DNA from: CAYWTS01 sp964461265
Lineage (GTDB): Bacteria; Bacteroidota; Ignavibacteria; Tepidaquicellales; OLB5
NCBI GenBank assembly: GCA_964461265.1
Contig: CAYWTS010000007.1
Coordinates: forward strand, 20,802 to 84,801
Length of the DNA: 64,000 bases
Reading direction: 5' to 3'
Numbering within the stretch: position 1 is the stretch's first letter; each line of letters starts with the position of its first letter. Below the pieces are notes generated by a model. It was not told the DNA's origin, did no database searches, and saw nothing but the letters and a program-made list of their open reading frames with translations. Made by a program: the position numbers and the translations under genes. Positions 8,615 to 17,788 of this stretch are shown in pieces.

Positions 8615-10225
8615 TTGCGTTACAAAACCGACATACTTGTTATAGGAAGCGGTATAGCCGGGCTCTCGTTTGCGCTGAAAGCTTCGAAATATGCACGTGT
8701 ACTTATTATCACAAAAAAAGAAAAAGCAGAATCAAATACTAACTATGCACAGGGCGGCATTGCTTCGGTTGTAAGCCCGCAAGACAGCTATGAATCACAC
8801 ATCAGTGATACATTGAGCTGCGGCGCAGGTTTGTGCCATATTAAGGCTGTTGAGCAAATTGTAACCCACGGTCCAAGACTCATTAATGAACTTATACAGC
8901 TTGGTGTTGAATTCTCTACTCATAAAGGCTCGCTTGACCTTGGCAAAGAAGGCGGACATACTAACAGAAGAATTGTCCATGCCAAAGACCTGACAGGTAA
9001 AGTAATAGAAACAGCCTTACTGCATAACGTTGCAAATAATAAAAATATAACAATCCTTGAGCATCATACAGCTGTTGAATTAATTACTGAACATCATTTA
9101 ACCGGACATAAAACAGGAAATATTAATTGTTACGGTGCTTATATATTCGATGAACAGAAGAACCTTATTCATATAGTTCATTCCAAACTCACGGTAATAT
9201 GTTCAGGCGGAATCGGACAGGTTTATATGCATACAACCAACCCCTCGATAGCAACTGGCGACGGCATAGCTATGGCTTACCGCAGCGGTTCGGTTATTGC
9301 GAATATGGAATTTATTCAGTTTCACCCCACCAGCTTATTTGAACACGGATGGGAAAGACAATCTCACGCATTCCTTATATCTGAATCTATAAGAGGTGCA
9401 GGTGCCGAACTGAGAACAAAAGACGGCAGAAAGTTCATGCATAAATATGATAAACGTTCTTCGCTGGCTCCCAGGGATATCGTTGCGCGAGCCATTGACT
9501 CTGAAATGAAAAAAAGGGGTGATGAATATGTTTACCTTGACTGCAAACGGATAAGTAAAAAAATTTTAACATCAAGTTTCCCCAATATTTATAATAAATG
9601 CAAAGAAATAGGGCTGAATCTTCCTAAAGATTACATCCCTGTTGTTCCTTCAGCCCATTACATATGCGGCGGTATAGTCACAGACCTGCAGGGCAGAACC
9701 ACCATCGGGAATTTATACGCTCTGGGCGAATCGGCGATGACCGGAGTTCACGGCGCAAACCGGCTTGCTTCCAATTCTTTACTGGAGGCACTGGTATTTT
9801 CCGATTATGCATCCAAAGACTGCCAGCTGAATCTTAAAGGGAAAAAACTTACCAGCATATCAACGAAAGAAATCCCCGACTGGGATGATAGCGGAACAGT
9901 AAATGCAGAGGAATGGGTAATAATTTCACAAAGCAGAAACGAAATCCGCGAAATTATGTCAAAATATGTGGGAATAGTAAGGTCTAATTACAGGTTAAAG
10001 CTTGCACTAAAAAGAATAATTAACATCAGGTCTGAAATAAAAGATTTTTATCGCAGAACAAGGATCAACCGTGAACTGCTTGAATTACGTAATATTGCAT
10101 TGAATTCATATCTTGTAATAAGATGCGCACTTAAACGTAAAGAATCACGTGGGCTGCATTATAATACCGATTATCCGAAAATGAACAAAAATTTTGAGCA
10201 TGATACACTGATAACCAATAAATAA
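8615..10225 (+). CDS. nadB: L-aspartate oxidase NadB
   Basis: FAD enzyme that oxidises L-aspartate to iminoaspartate, the first step of de novo NAD synthesis. The start is TTG at 8615: the dinucleotide-binding loop GSGIAG is already at residues 11-16, so no later start would keep it. Other signatures are YAQGGIASV, DLGKEGGHTNRRIVHAKD, FIQFHPTSL and HGANRLASNSLLE, which separate it from fumarate reductase flavoproteins. The C-terminal helical domain is present. Length is 536 residues. The gap after the rng stop is one base (TAA-T-TTG). nadA and nadC are not adjacent. Confidence 0.96.
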   Translation: MRYKTDILVIGSGIAGLSFALKASKYARVLIITKKEKAESNTNYAQGGIASVVSPQDSYESHISDTLSCGAGLCHIKAVEQIVTHGPRLINELIQLGVEFSTHKGSLDLGKEGGHTNRRIVHAKDLTGKVIETALLHNVANNKNITILEHHTAVELITEHHLTGHKTGNINCYGAYIFDEQKNLIHIVHSKLTVICSGGIGQVYMHTTNPSIATGDGIAMAYRSGSVIANMEFIQFHPTSLFEHGWERQSHAFLISESIRGAGAELRTKDGRKFMHKYDKRSSLAPRDIVARAIDSEMKKRGDEYVYLDCKRISKKILTSSFPNIYNKCKEIGLNLPKDYIPVVPSAHYICGGIVTDLQGRTTIGNLYALGESAMTGVHGANRLASNSLLEALVFSDYASKDCQLNLKGKKLTSISTKEIPDWDDSGTVNAEEWVIISQSRNEIREIMSKYVGIVRSNYRLKLALKRIINIRSEIKDFYRRTRINRELLELRNIALNSYLVIRCALKRKESRGLHYNTDYPKMNKNFEHDTLITNK

Positions 10226-10319
10226 AAAATTTCCATGCTTGGTGTATTTATAGAACACACATCTTAATACATACATAGGAATCAGCCTTTTAAGTATCAG
10301 GAATAAAAATATAATATAA

Positions 10320-12764
10320 ATGAGCAAACCACCTGTAATTTTGACAACCCAATTAAATTATAAGCATAAGCTTGGGCTTTTGCTCACTGCTTTAAGCACA
10401 TTGCTTCTGGAATTTGCTTTGATCCGTGTATTATCGGTTTCGCTCTGGTATCACTTTGCGTTTATGATAATAAGCATAGCCCTGCTGGGACTTGGAATAA
10501 GCGGTGTAGCTATTACTATTTCCAGCAGGATAAAAAACTCCGATACAAACGTTTTTATTACTCTGGTTTCGGTACTTTACAGCTTATCTATTCTACTGAG
10601 TTTTTATATTATAAACAAAATTCCATTTGACCCGTTTAGCCTTTTAATCCATCCCCTGCAATGGGCTTACCTGCCTTTATATTATATTGTGATTACATTG
10701 CCATTTTTCTTTTCGGGATTAATAATCGGCAAGCTTTTTATAACATTTAAAAAAGATATTAGACGGCTGTATTTTTTCGACCTGTTTGGTGCAGGGCTAA
10801 GCTGTTTTGTTTTTATTGCTGTTCTTCCTGAATTCGGAGGCACGGGCGGCGTTATAACAGCATCGCTTATTGCAGCATTAAGTGCCATTATTTTTTCGTT
10901 CATTAAGAATAAGTTTAGCATGATTGCTGTGATATCCGGGTTATCGTTAATTATTGTGAACGGACTGTTTTACACCGATCCCGAAGGATACCTTCCTATC
11001 AGATTTTCGGATAACAAAATTTACGGTACATTTATGACCGAAAATCCGGAATTAAGACTAATGACAAAATGGAATTCGTTCTCGCGTGTAGATGTATATA
11101 AAGATGAAGACCCGCCAGTTGACGAGTATCCGGTTTATACTGCAATAATAGATGCAGGCAATTCAACTACTAATATCCCGTTTGTACCTGAAGTGAAAGA
11201 TTCACTTCCTCCTCCGCTTGACGCTTCAAACCTTGCAATGATTCTGAAAAAAGATACAGCCAGCGTTTTTGTTATCGGTTCCGGAGGAGGAGGTGAAATA
11301 CTTTCGGCTTTGGCTCATAATGCCAAAACTGTTACAGCGGTGGAAATCAACGGTATATTAAACGACCTGATTGAAAAAGATTATTCAGCTTACTGGACAA
11401 AAGGCATAGCAAAAAATAAAAAAGTAAATATTATTACCGATGATGCCAGAAATTACATCCGCCGCAAACGCATAAAATGGGATGTAATAATAAGTGCTCA
11501 TACAATCTCAGCATCTGCAACCAATAGCGGTGCAATGTCGCTTGTAGAAAACTACATCATGACCGAAGAAGCTGTTATCGATTACCTTCAGCACTTAAAA
11601 ACAGACGGGGTTCTTTACATCACACGCCCCGAACCGCAGATACCGCGTTTGATAACTACGATTCGTACGGCACACGCAACAATGGGAGGACTGAATCTTA
11701 AAAACCAGTTCTTCGTATTTAAGCGACCTGCCGATGAGCTTGAACAGGATGTCAGTTACCTTTCTGGTGTTTTATATAAAAAAGACGGCTTCAGCGAGTA
11801 TGACATCCAAATATTGAAAACACAGGCAAACATACTCGGACTTTTAACCGAATACGACCCCGTTTCAAAACAGGAAGGTATATATAAGGATTTAATTGAA
11901 AGCGATAATTTACAGGGAACTATTAAAAAATACCCCCAACAACTACATCCGGCAACCGATGATAAACCTTATTTTGAACATTTAACAAAATTTACTGATG
12001 TAAATTTAACCACCTTCAAAGAATCGTTCTCACAGGATGAACGGGCAATTATTACTTTGGTTCAGAAACCTGCTGCTGAATCAGCTTTGATAGTAATTCT
12101 TGTACAGGCAGCAATAATATCTGGATTACTTTTATTATTACCAATATTTATTAAATTCCGGAAGAATGAAAAGCTGATTAAAATTAAAAAATGGAAATAT
12201 TTTATTTATTTTGCTTTACTTGGACTTGGCTATATAATGATAGAAATCTGCCTGGTCCAAAAGTTCACTTTATTTCTCGGGCAGCCTGTTTATACTTTGC
12301 TGACGGTTATTTCGACACTCCTGATATTTTCAGGAATAGGAAGCATACTATCCGATAAACTAGTTAAGCTGCTTAAGGGCAGGTATATCATTATTTTTAT
12401 ACTCATAACACTTCTAACAGCTATTATAGGATTATTTAATACTGCGATTTTTAATCTCTTCGTTAGGGCAGATATTATCTGGAGAGTAATAATATCGGTA
12501 ATAATAATTGCACCGCTTGCATTTCTTATGGGAATTCCCTTTCCCTATGGTTTCACCAAAGTTCCTGTACCCGAAAGTGCAAAAGGAGAGAAGAATACCA
12601 TGCTCACAGCTTACAGCTGGGGTATAAACTGTTTCTTCTCGGTTATAGGTTCTATATTGGTAGTAATTTTCTCGATGAGCTTAGGATTTAGGTTTGTGTT
12701 TATACTTTCTGCATTAATATATACAGGTGCAATGTTTACGGTGAGGCGGTTTGAAACCAAGTAA
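10320..12764 (+). CDS. Polytopic membrane protein with spermidine-synthase-like domain
   Basis: An 814-residue protein with three parts. About six hydrophobic segments lie at 15-215. A central soluble Rossmann-fold region of the spermidine synthase/SAM-methyltransferase type contains VIGSGGGGEILSALAHNA (from V318), then AVEING and the DDARNYI motif. The C-terminal hydrophobic block (about 590-810) has MGIPFPYGF, usual in these fused MFS-like/spermidine-synthase-like proteins. True spermidine synthases are about 290 residues and soluble, so polyamine synthesis should not be assumed: aminopropyl- or methyl-transfer at the membrane is possible. It is plus strand and convergent with the DUF1232 gene, and is likely its own unit. 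Confidence 0.82.
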   Translation: MSKPPVILTTQLNYKHKLGLLLTALSTLLLEFALIRVLSVSLWYHFAFMIISIALLGLGISGVAITISSRIKNSDTNVFITLVSVLYSLSILLSFYIINKIPFDPFSLLIHPLQWAYLPLYYIVITLPFFFSGLIIGKLFITFKKDIRRLYFFDLFGAGLSCFVFIAVLPEFGGTGGVITASLIAALSAIIFSFIKNKFSMIAVISGLSLIIVNGLFYTDPEGYLPIRFSDNKIYGTFMTENPELRLMTKWNSFSRVDVYKDEDPPVDEYPVYTAIIDAGNSTTNIPFVPEVKDSLPPPLDASNLAMILKKDTASVFVIGSGGGGEILSALAHNAKTVTAVEINGILNDLIEKDYSAYWTKGIAKNKKVNIITDDARNYIRRKRIKWDVIISAHTISASATNSGAMSLVENYIMTEEAVIDYLQHLKTDGVLYITRPEPQIPRLITTIRTAHATMGGLNLKNQFFVFKRPADELEQDVSYLSGVLYKKDGFSEYDIQILKTQANILGLLTEYDPVSKQEGIYKDLIESDNLQGTIKKYPQQLHPATDDKPYFEHLTKFTDVNLTTFKESFSQDERAIITLVQKPAAESALIVILVQAAIISGLLLLLPIFIKFRKNEKLIKIKKWKYFIYFALLGLGYIMIEICLVQKFTLFLGQPVYTLLTVISTLLIFSGIGSILSDKLVKLLKGRYIIIFILITLLTAIIGLFNTAIFNLFVRADIIWRVIISVIIIAPLAFLMGIPFPYGFTKVPVPESAKGEKNTMLTAYSWGINCFFSVIGSILVVIFSMSLGFRFVFILSALIYTGAMFTVRRFETK

Positions 12765-12842
12765 TATGTCATTTGATTTTATGTTCTAAATACTATTGTA
12801 AACTTTAAGTAGGGGTTTGATTCAACCAACCACACCTTTATA

Positions 12843-12885
12843 TTTAATAAAGCGGATCTTTTAAAACTCGCTTTTATTTATTAAA
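12843..12885. terminator. AT-rich bidirectional hairpin between convergent genes
   Basis: TTTAATAAAGCG (12843-12854) faces CGC-TTTT-ATTTATTAAA (12869-12885), an imperfect stem with a four-base bulge and T-rich flanks on both strands. It lies between the stop of the plus-strand membrane protein and the minus-strand DUF1232 gene, so a shared terminator is plausible. Confidence 0.35.
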
Positions 12886-12902
12886 AGTTTAAATTATTCT
12901 GT

Positions 12903-13310
12903 TTAAAAATAATCTTTAACCTCCAATTCTTTCCATTTAATATAATCTTGGATTACGTTCTGTGATGAAATCATAACCTGGAAAGCCACTTCAGCGTCAT
13001 CAAAATAACCAAGGGGATAAGAAGTGTCAGGGATATAATCACCGGGTGATAAAAAATATTTAAGTGCCAGAACAACAGAAGATATAGTTTCGGCATCGAA
13101 ATTCCTGTATGTCCTGTTTGCGTGGTCTTCAAGCATTAAGCTGAAAAGCTTAACCTGGTTATGGAGCTTTGGAAACACATTCTTATCGATAATATCAAGC
13201 TTACTGTTTATTTCAGTCTTACGGTTAATAAGCAATTCTACATCTTCATTTCTGACTTTTCTGGCAGTTTCCTTTATTTCTTTTTTAGTTGGTATTTTTT
13301 GTTCGTTCAT
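12903..13310 (-). CDS. DUF1232 (YkvA-like) protein
   Basis: Small protein of 135 residues. Its middle part, ALKYFLSPGDYIPD...GYFDDAEVA (about 85-110), matches the DUF1232/YkvA signature usually written YFLSPIDLIPD...GYLDD. The first 60 residues are charged and probably helical. No signal peptide or clear membrane helix was seen. The function of the family is unknown. The ATG at 13310 is the only sensible start. It follows murA on the minus strand after 134 bp with no strong terminator, so co-transcription is possible but not shown. Confidence 0.75.
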   Translation of the reverse strand: MNEQKIPTKKEIKETARKVRNEDVELLINRKTEINSKLDIIDKNVFPKLHNQVKLFSLMLEDHANRTYRNFDAETISSVVLALKYFLSPGDYIPDTSYPLGYFDDAEVAFQVMISSQNVIQDYIKWKELEVKDYF

Positions 13311-13444
13311 ATTTTGGTTTATTAATTTTTGTATGTTATGCGGAATTCCCGTTGGTCAATCCCCGCAGTTACTTAATGAACTCCAGCAGTAGCTAAGGTT
13401 TTAGCGTGCAGGTATTAAACTTCATCCCCTGTAAACCCGATACT

Positions 13445-14758
13445 CTAAACTCTTTTTATATTTGCTCCAATACCCCTGAACTTTTCTTCTATATTTTCAT
13501 AGCCGCGGTCTATATGTTCAATGCCAGTAATACAGCTTTCTCCCTTTGCCAGCAAAGCTGCAATAAGATAAGAAAAACCTGCCCTGATATCAGGGACACA
13601 AATTTTTGCCGGCATAAGCTCCGTAATACCCCTCACTACAGCACTGTGCTTGTAATTAGTATTAACAAAACGGCAAGCAGTGCTGCCAAGGCATTGTGCA
13701 TAAAGCTCGATATCGGCACCCATTTTCTTCAGTTCGTTAACATAACCGAAGCGGTTCTCATAAACAGTTTCGTGTACAATTGAAACACCTTTTGCCTGAG
13801 TAAGAAGTAAAGTGAACGGCGGCTGCCAGTCGGTCATAAATCCCGGATGAACGTCGGTTTCAACAGGGATTGATTTCAATGGTTTTTCGTAAAAGAAACG
13901 GATACCTTTATCCAATATTTCATAATCTGCACCTATTAAGCGGATCGAGTTCAGAAATGTAATCATATCATCCTGACGGGCACCTATTAAAGTGACTTCA
14001 CCTTTAGATGCAATTGCAGCACAGGCGAATGATGCAGCTTCAAGCCTGTCGGGAATAACATTATGAACAGCTCCGTTAAGCTCCTTTACACCAGTGATTA
14101 TTATTGTGCGGTTAGTATGGATATCTATAATAGCACCCATTTTCTGAAGAAATTTTATCAGGTCGATAATCTCCGGTTCGATTGCTGCATTGTGTATAAA
14201 TGTTTTTCCTTCTGCTAAACAGGAGGATATAATTATATTTTCAGTTGCACCTACCGAAGGATATTCCAGGTTAATATTAGCACCGTAGAGCCTGTTAGCT
14301 TTAAGCAAAAAGAAATTTTTATATTCCCTGATTTCAGCACCCAGTTTTCTTAAGGCATCGAGGTGGAAGTTTATTGGCCTTGTTCCAATACGGTCACCGC
14401 CGAGTTTGGGAATTTTAGCCTCGCCCGTACGGTTTAAAAGCGGACCTGTGGTAAGAATACCGATACGGTTAATTAAACCTAATTCAACAGAGAAAGTTGT
14501 GCTGCTGAAATTCCTTGTCTGAACTATGACTTCGTTTTTATCCCATTTCGAGAATTTTGCACCAAGTGCTTCACATATTTTGCGTGTAATTAAAAGCTCG
14601 CCAATACCGGCCGGGCAGTTTGTAATTTTACATTGTGCATCTGTAAGAAGTGATGATATAAGAAGTTTGGAAGCAGAATTTTTTGCACCGCTTATCCTAA
14701 TTTGACCGTAAAGGGGTTTCCCCCCCTTAACAATAAATCTTGTTTTCTTTTTTATCAT
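13445..14758 (-). CDS. murA: UDP-N-acetylglucosamine 1-carboxyvinyltransferase MurA, Cys-to-Asp variant
   Basis: Transfers enolpyruvate from PEP to UDP-GlcNAc, the first committed step of peptidoglycan synthesis. Conserved active-site elements are K26-N27 (SGAKN), R98, R127 in GTRP, the TD after HPGFM, ENRF, and C-terminal DIRAG and HIDRGYE. The catalytic loop reads PKLGGDRIGTRP: position 122, equivalent to E. coli Cys115, is Asp. Enzymes with this change (for example in mycobacteria, Chlamydia and Borrelia) remain active and are not alkylated by fosfomycin. Length is 437 residues. It lies 73 bp downstream of accA on the same strand, with a small palindrome between. Confidence 0.96.
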   Translation of the reverse strand: MIKKKTRFIVKGGKPLYGQIRISGAKNSASKLLISSLLTDAQCKITNCPAGIGELLITRKICEALGAKFSKWDKNEVIVQTRNFSSTTFSVELGLINRIGILTTGPLLNRTGEAKIPKLGGDRIGTRPINFHLDALRKLGAEIREYKNFFLLKANRLYGANINLEYPSVGATENIIISSCLAEGKTFIHNAAIEPEIIDLIKFLQKMGAIIDIHTNRTIIITGVKELNGAVHNVIPDRLEAASFACAAIASKGEVTLIGARQDDMITFLNSIRLIGADYEILDKGIRFFYEKPLKSIPVETDVHPGFMTDWQPPFTLLLTQAKGVSIVHETVYENRFGYVNELKKMGADIELYAQCLGSTACRFVNTNYKHSAVVRGITELMPAKICVPDIRAGFSYLIAALLAKGESCITGIEHIDRGYENIEEKFRGIGANIKRV

Positions 14759-14802
14759 TATTTTGTTTCAACCAGTCTGTGTACAAGCAGTAAGCTGAAC
14801 AG

Positions 14803-14822
14803 ATTCCCTCTTGAGCGGGAAT
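14803..14822. repeat. Short palindrome ATTCCC-N8-GGGAAT
   Basis: Six-base arms at 14803-14808 and 14817-14822 in the 73-bp accA-murA spacer. It resembles dispersed small palindromes seen elsewhere in the window (780-806 and within the repeat at 63788). No T-run follows on the minus strand, so it is unlikely to stop transcription into murA. Confidence 0.4.
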
Positions 14823-14831
14823 GACAGCAAA

Positions 14832-15782
14832 TTACCCTTCCCAGTATCCCATTGCACTGTACTTTTTAATACGCAAGTCGAGGAATTTATCAGGGTTGAT
14901 TTTTTCAAGCGATATCAGTTCTTCAAGTAAAACTTCTTTCAAAATCCTGGCTGCTTCTTGGTGGCTGCGGTGTGCACCGCCTTCCGGTTCGGGCACAATC
15001 CTGTCAATAATGCCGTGTTTCAACAAATCCGGGGCTGTAAGCTGAAGTGCTTCTGCAGCCTGTTCTTTATAATCCCAGCTGCGGAAAAGAATACTTGAAC
15101 ATGACTCAGGTGATATCACCGAATACCAGCAGTACTGCAGCATAAGTGTTCTGTCACCCACCCCGATTCCGAAAGCACCTCCAGAAGCACCTTCTCCAAT
15201 TATACATACAATAATAGGTGTTTTCAACCTCGACATTTCCTGGATATTGCGTGCAATTGCTTCAGCCTGCCCGCGTTCTTCGGCATCAATACCCGGATTA
15301 GCCCCTGGTGTATCTATGAGTGTAATAACAGGTCTTCCGAATTTCTCAGCAAGTTTCATCAGTCTTAAAGCTTTGCGGTAACCGTCCGGGTTCATCATAC
15401 CGAAATTGCGGTAAATATTAGATTTGGTGTCTCTGCCCTTTTGCTGACCGATTATCATAACCGGTTTATTATCGAGCATGGCGAATCCGCCAACTACAGC
15501 TTTATCATCCTTATAATTCCTGTCGCCGTGCAGTTCATGAAAATGCTCAGTCATTAAGTAAATGTAATCGAGGCTGTAAGGTCTATCGGGGTGTCGTGCT
15601 ATTTGCACAATCTGCCATCTGGTTAAATTCTGGTAAACCTGCAACCGCAGTTCGTTAACTTTTTTCTCGAGTTTATTAATTTCCACCGAAATGTCAAACT
15701 CACCTGAGAATTTACGCATTTCATCGATTTTTTGCTCAAGCTCAATAATCGGTTTTTCAAATTCAAGTATAAAACCCTTCAT
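14832..15782 (-). CDS. accA: Acetyl-CoA carboxylase carboxyltransferase subunit alpha
   Basis: Alpha half of the carboxyltransferase that moves the carboxyl group from biotin-BCCP to acetyl-CoA, giving malonyl-CoA for fatty acid synthesis. The protein begins with a helical segment (FEKPIIELEQKIDE), then has ARHPDRPYSLDYI, FHELHGDR, IGQQKGRDTKSN, PGANPGIDAEERGQAEAIA and GEGASGGAFGIGVGDR, all diagnostic. Length of 316 residues is normal. The ATG at 15782 overlaps the stop of the upstream glycosyltransferase fusion by four bases (ATGA), so it is translated as the tail of the polysaccharide operon. accD is not in the window. Confidence 0.97.
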   Translation of the reverse strand: MKGFILEFEKPIIELEQKIDEMRKFSGEFDISVEINKLEKKVNELRLQVYQNLTRWQIVQIARHPDRPYSLDYIYLMTEHFHELHGDRNYKDDKAVVGGFAMLDNKPVMIIGQQKGRDTKSNIYRNFGMMNPDGYRKALRLMKLAEKFGRPVITLIDTPGANPGIDAEERGQAEAIARNIQEMSRLKTPIIVCIIGEGASGGAFGIGVGDRTLMLQYCWYSVISPESCSSILFRSWDYKEQAAEALQLTAPDLLKHGIIDRIVPEPEGGAHRSHQEAARILKEVLLEELISLEKINPDKFLDLRIKKYSAMGYWEG

Positions 15783-17782
15783 AACTTATTTATTTTCTTT
15801 CTAAATATGAATAGTGATAAAGTCTTTAATAATATTTCAAGATCAAACCAAAAAGACTGGTTCTTAGCGTAATAATAATTGAAGTATTCGATATCATCAC
15901 TGCTTAATTCTCTGTAATAATTAATTTGAACAAGTCCTGTTAAACCGTGCTTACCAAGATATTGTTTGCCTGCAGAAGTAGTATCCCAGGTTGCCCTTCC
16001 AACAAAACTGTACTTCCCATTAATTACCTGCGGGATAAGTAAAAGTTTCTTATGAAATTTATGGCTGCTTTCTCTACTGTTTGCAAGTTTTGAATATAAA
16101 AATGCTGCCGGGAAAAGAGAAACTAAACAAATCAGCCCGAATATTAAATCAAAACATCTTTTAACAAATATATTAATTTTCTTGTTGATATTATATTCAA
16201 TCTGCATAAGATAGATATTCCCTATCCTATCAAGCTGTGATTTACCAAGAATAAGATCGCTATCGCCTGATAAAATTTTATAATTCAAATTAAAATTTTT
16301 CAGATTCCACATAGTATCAATCACCTGCTGGTTGGTAAGCACATTCTTTGCAAAAATAATCTCCTTAACTTTATATGCTTTAACAACATCTCCGATATTG
16401 TTCAAATTACCGATATATTCATCCGAATGTTTCGGATTTGCACTGATATATCCTATAAAATAATGATAAGAATCGGGGCGGTGTTTATGCTTAGTTAAGA
16501 ACTTTTCAGTATCGGTGTTTTTACCTACAACTAGGGTATTATAAGCTTTATAGATTAAATTTTTCTGTGATGAATATTCTTTAATTTTTACAATAAGACG
16601 CCACAATCCCAGTAATGCGAATATATAAGCAGCTGACCTTAAAACCACAACCCTTGAAAAAGCATATTCTTTAAAATAATACGTAAAAGCGGAGTTCACA
16701 AAAAAGCCTATAAGTATTGCACTGAAAGGTTTCATGAGTGAAAAACGGTTGGTTTGCTTGTAGCTCCCTACAAATGTTAGTGCCGTTAACCAAATAATTG
16801 TATAGACAATAATTGGAACAGTGTATGCTTCGAGAGGAAAGTATTCAAATCTTAAATAAATTGAAGCCAGCTGCGCTACAATAATAAGGATGAGATCCAG
16901 TATTGCAGGATAGGTATTTGCAATAAATCGCTTAAGGTAAGAGAAAAAGGAGCGGTAACTTATGCTGATTCGAATCAGAAAGTTTAATATCCATGAGCTT
17001 TGTTTCAGATTCTTTTCAGCAAATATTTTCATCGCACCGTAAAAGTTATTAACATAGGAAACGCTGCTTTTGCGGGTACTTTCTCCTTTATAATGGATTA
17101 TGCTTGTACCGCTGTAGTAATAATTTTTATAACCGGCATTCTTAATCCTGAAACACAAGTCTATATCTTCACCGTACATAAAATAATCTTCATCGAAACC
17201 TCCGACCTGTTCAAAGATACGCCTGCTTATAAACATAAAAGCACCGACAATTGCATCTACTTCATAAGTTTCGTTTTCATCGAGGTAGGTAAGATTATAC
17301 CTGGCAAATTTTCTGCTTTTAGGAAATAACCTGCTTAATCCGATCATTCTATAAATTGCGACCGATGCAGACGGAAAACTTCTGCGGCAAGCCAGGTCAA
17401 GTTTTCCATTCGGTAAAACAAGCTTGCAGGTTAGTGCTCCTGCTAAAGGATTCTGTTTATAATAATCCAGGCATTTTGTTAATGTATCTTCCTGTAAAAT
17501 TGTATCGGGATTCAAAATTAACAGATAGTCACCGCTTGCCTGACGAACCCCGATATTATTTGCCTTCGCAAATCCGAAATTGGACTCATTTTCAATTATC
17601 TTTAAATTTTCGAGATGCGGAAATTTCTTCTGTATGAATTCAACACTGCCGTCAAATGAATTATTATCTACAACTATTATTTCTGTATTAACTTTTTTCG
17701 AAGCATCTAAGATAGATGTAATGCAGTTAGCAAGATGCTCTTTTACGTTAAAGTTTACGATTATAATAGAAAGCTCCGGCAT
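15779..17782 (-). CDS. GT2 glycosyltransferase fused to a degenerate polyprenyl sugar-phosphate transferase domain
   Basis: A 667-residue fusion. Residues 1-230 are a complete GT2 domain of the rhamnosyltransferase type (LSIIIVNFN, VVDNNSFDGS, LLILNPDT, FMYGEDIDLCFRI). After that come membrane segments (about 285-400), then a nucleotide-binding-like region (TLVVGKNTD) and a C-terminal domain shaped like bacterial sugar transferases (VKRCFDLIFGL, YSFVGRATWDT, KHGLTGLVQINYYREL, FWFDLEILLKTL). This last domain lacks the central catalytic block with Q-x-R-x-G, KFRSM and DExPQ seen in the intact enzyme encoded at 19619. The C-terminal half may therefore serve as a membrane anchor or partner rather than as a transferase. 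It overlaps accA. Confidence 0.85.
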   Translation of the reverse strand: MPELSIIIVNFNVKEHLANCITSILDASKKVNTEIIVVDNNSFDGSVEFIQKKFPHLENLKIIENESNFGFAKANNIGVRQASGDYLLILNPDTILQEDTLTKCLDYYKQNPLAGALTCKLVLPNGKLDLACRRSFPSASVAIYRMIGLSRLFPKSRKFARYNLTYLDENETYEVDAIVGAFMFISRRIFEQVGGFDEDYFMYGEDIDLCFRIKNAGYKNYYYSGTSIIHYKGESTRKSSVSYVNNFYGAMKIFAEKNLKQSSWILNFLIRISISYRSFFSYLKRFIANTYPAILDLILIIVAQLASIYLRFEYFPLEAYTVPIIVYTIIWLTALTFVGSYKQTNRFSLMKPFSAILIGFFVNSAFTYYFKEYAFSRVVVLRSAAYIFALLGLWRLIVKIKEYSSQKNLIYKAYNTLVVGKNTDTEKFLTKHKHRPDSYHYFIGYISANPKHSDEYIGNLNNIGDVVKAYKVKEIIFAKNVLTNQQVIDTMWNLKNFNLNYKILSGDSDLILGKSQLDRIGNIYLMQIEYNINKKINIFVKRCFDLIFGLICLVSLFPAAFLYSKLANSRESSHKFHKKLLLIPQVINGKYSFVGRATWDTTSAGKQYLGKHGLTGLVQINYYRELSSDDIEYFNYYYAKNQSFWFDLEILLKTLSLFIFRKKINKL

Positions 17783-17788
17783 CAGATG

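Noticed and set aside
13311..13444. Small gene between murA and the DUF1232 gene
   Set aside because: The 134-bp gap has no ORF with a plausible start signal; the plus-strand ORF from 13406 is mostly antisense to murA.
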